A DNA stretch of 59,701 bases from Beroe ovata. Its lineage: Eukaryota; Ctenophora; Nuda; Beroida; Beroidae. Location of the stretch: contig CAMPET010000023.1 in NCBI GenBank assembly GCA_946803715.1, forward strand, positions 240,753 through 300,453, given 5' to 3'. Positions 59,701-59,701 of the stretch are shown piece after piece. The stretch's first letter is position 1. The number at the start of each line of letters is the position of its first letter. The translations under genes and the position numbers were made by a program. The notes below the pieces were generated by a model that saw only the letters and a program-made list of their open reading frames with translations, was not told the DNA's origin and ran no database searches.

Positions 59701-59701
59701 A
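58965..59701. other. intron of the acyl-CoA synthetase gene and CA tract
   Basis: No second exon of the synthetase is visible. 59640-59700 is a CA microsatellite at the window edge. Confidence 0.75.

Overview
This is nuclear DNA from an animal, most likely a marine invertebrate with a compact and highly heterozygous genome. The genes have many short GT-AG introns. Talin, the I/LWEQ domain and a rhodopsin-type GPCR point to Metazoa. CA/GT microsatellites, hairpin MITEs and transposase fragments fill the spaces. I cannot assign a phylum from the sequence alone. All gene models below are my own splice reconstructions, made by conserved protein families and intron phase.

Layout, left to right. 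(1) 664-19416 (+): talin, missing only its F0 exon(s), in 34 exons plus a second copy of three of them. A single-exon GPCR lies antisense inside a talin intron (10467-11489). (2) 21268-21825 (+): the 3' half of a Rab-like GTPase. (3) 22780-24484 (+): ORC5. A CYP46A-like cytochrome P450 (24578-26924) starts only 93 bases later. (4) 27495-28364 (+): a phosphoglycolate phosphatase-type HAD enzyme. (5) 28768-35206 (+): HELQ, a DNA repair helicase, in 21 exons with a 448-base gap in one intron. (6) About 35.2-43.4 kb: accessory DNA with hairpin MITEs, tandem repeats, a large unclassified transposase-like ORF on the minus strand, and a reverse-transcriptase fragment. (7) 44469-48482 (+): a TIGAR-like phosphatase, mitochondrial ribosomal protein S12, and the ubiquitin-conjugating enzyme UBE2G1, packed head to tail. 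(8) 49116-56219 (-): an unrecognised gene or gene pair coding a long acidic, proline-rich region and an EF-hand-like C-terminal domain. (9) 58407-58964 (-): the last coding exon of a long-chain acyl-CoA synthetase.

The genes are mostly housekeeping (adhesion, replication, repair, ubiquitin, mitochondrial translation, lipid and sugar-phosphate metabolism) and do not form one pathway. I found no convincing new multi-gene system. The most useful observations are these. Single-N characters mark assembly joins, and the apparent duplication inside talin is probably an artefact of joining two haplotypes. RFX X-box-like palindromes recur in introns. A HELQ intron holds a minisatellite whose unit carries both a consensus 5' splice site and a branch-point consensus. 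The EF-hand gene may have an alternative first exon. At least five different hairpin elements sit among the genes.
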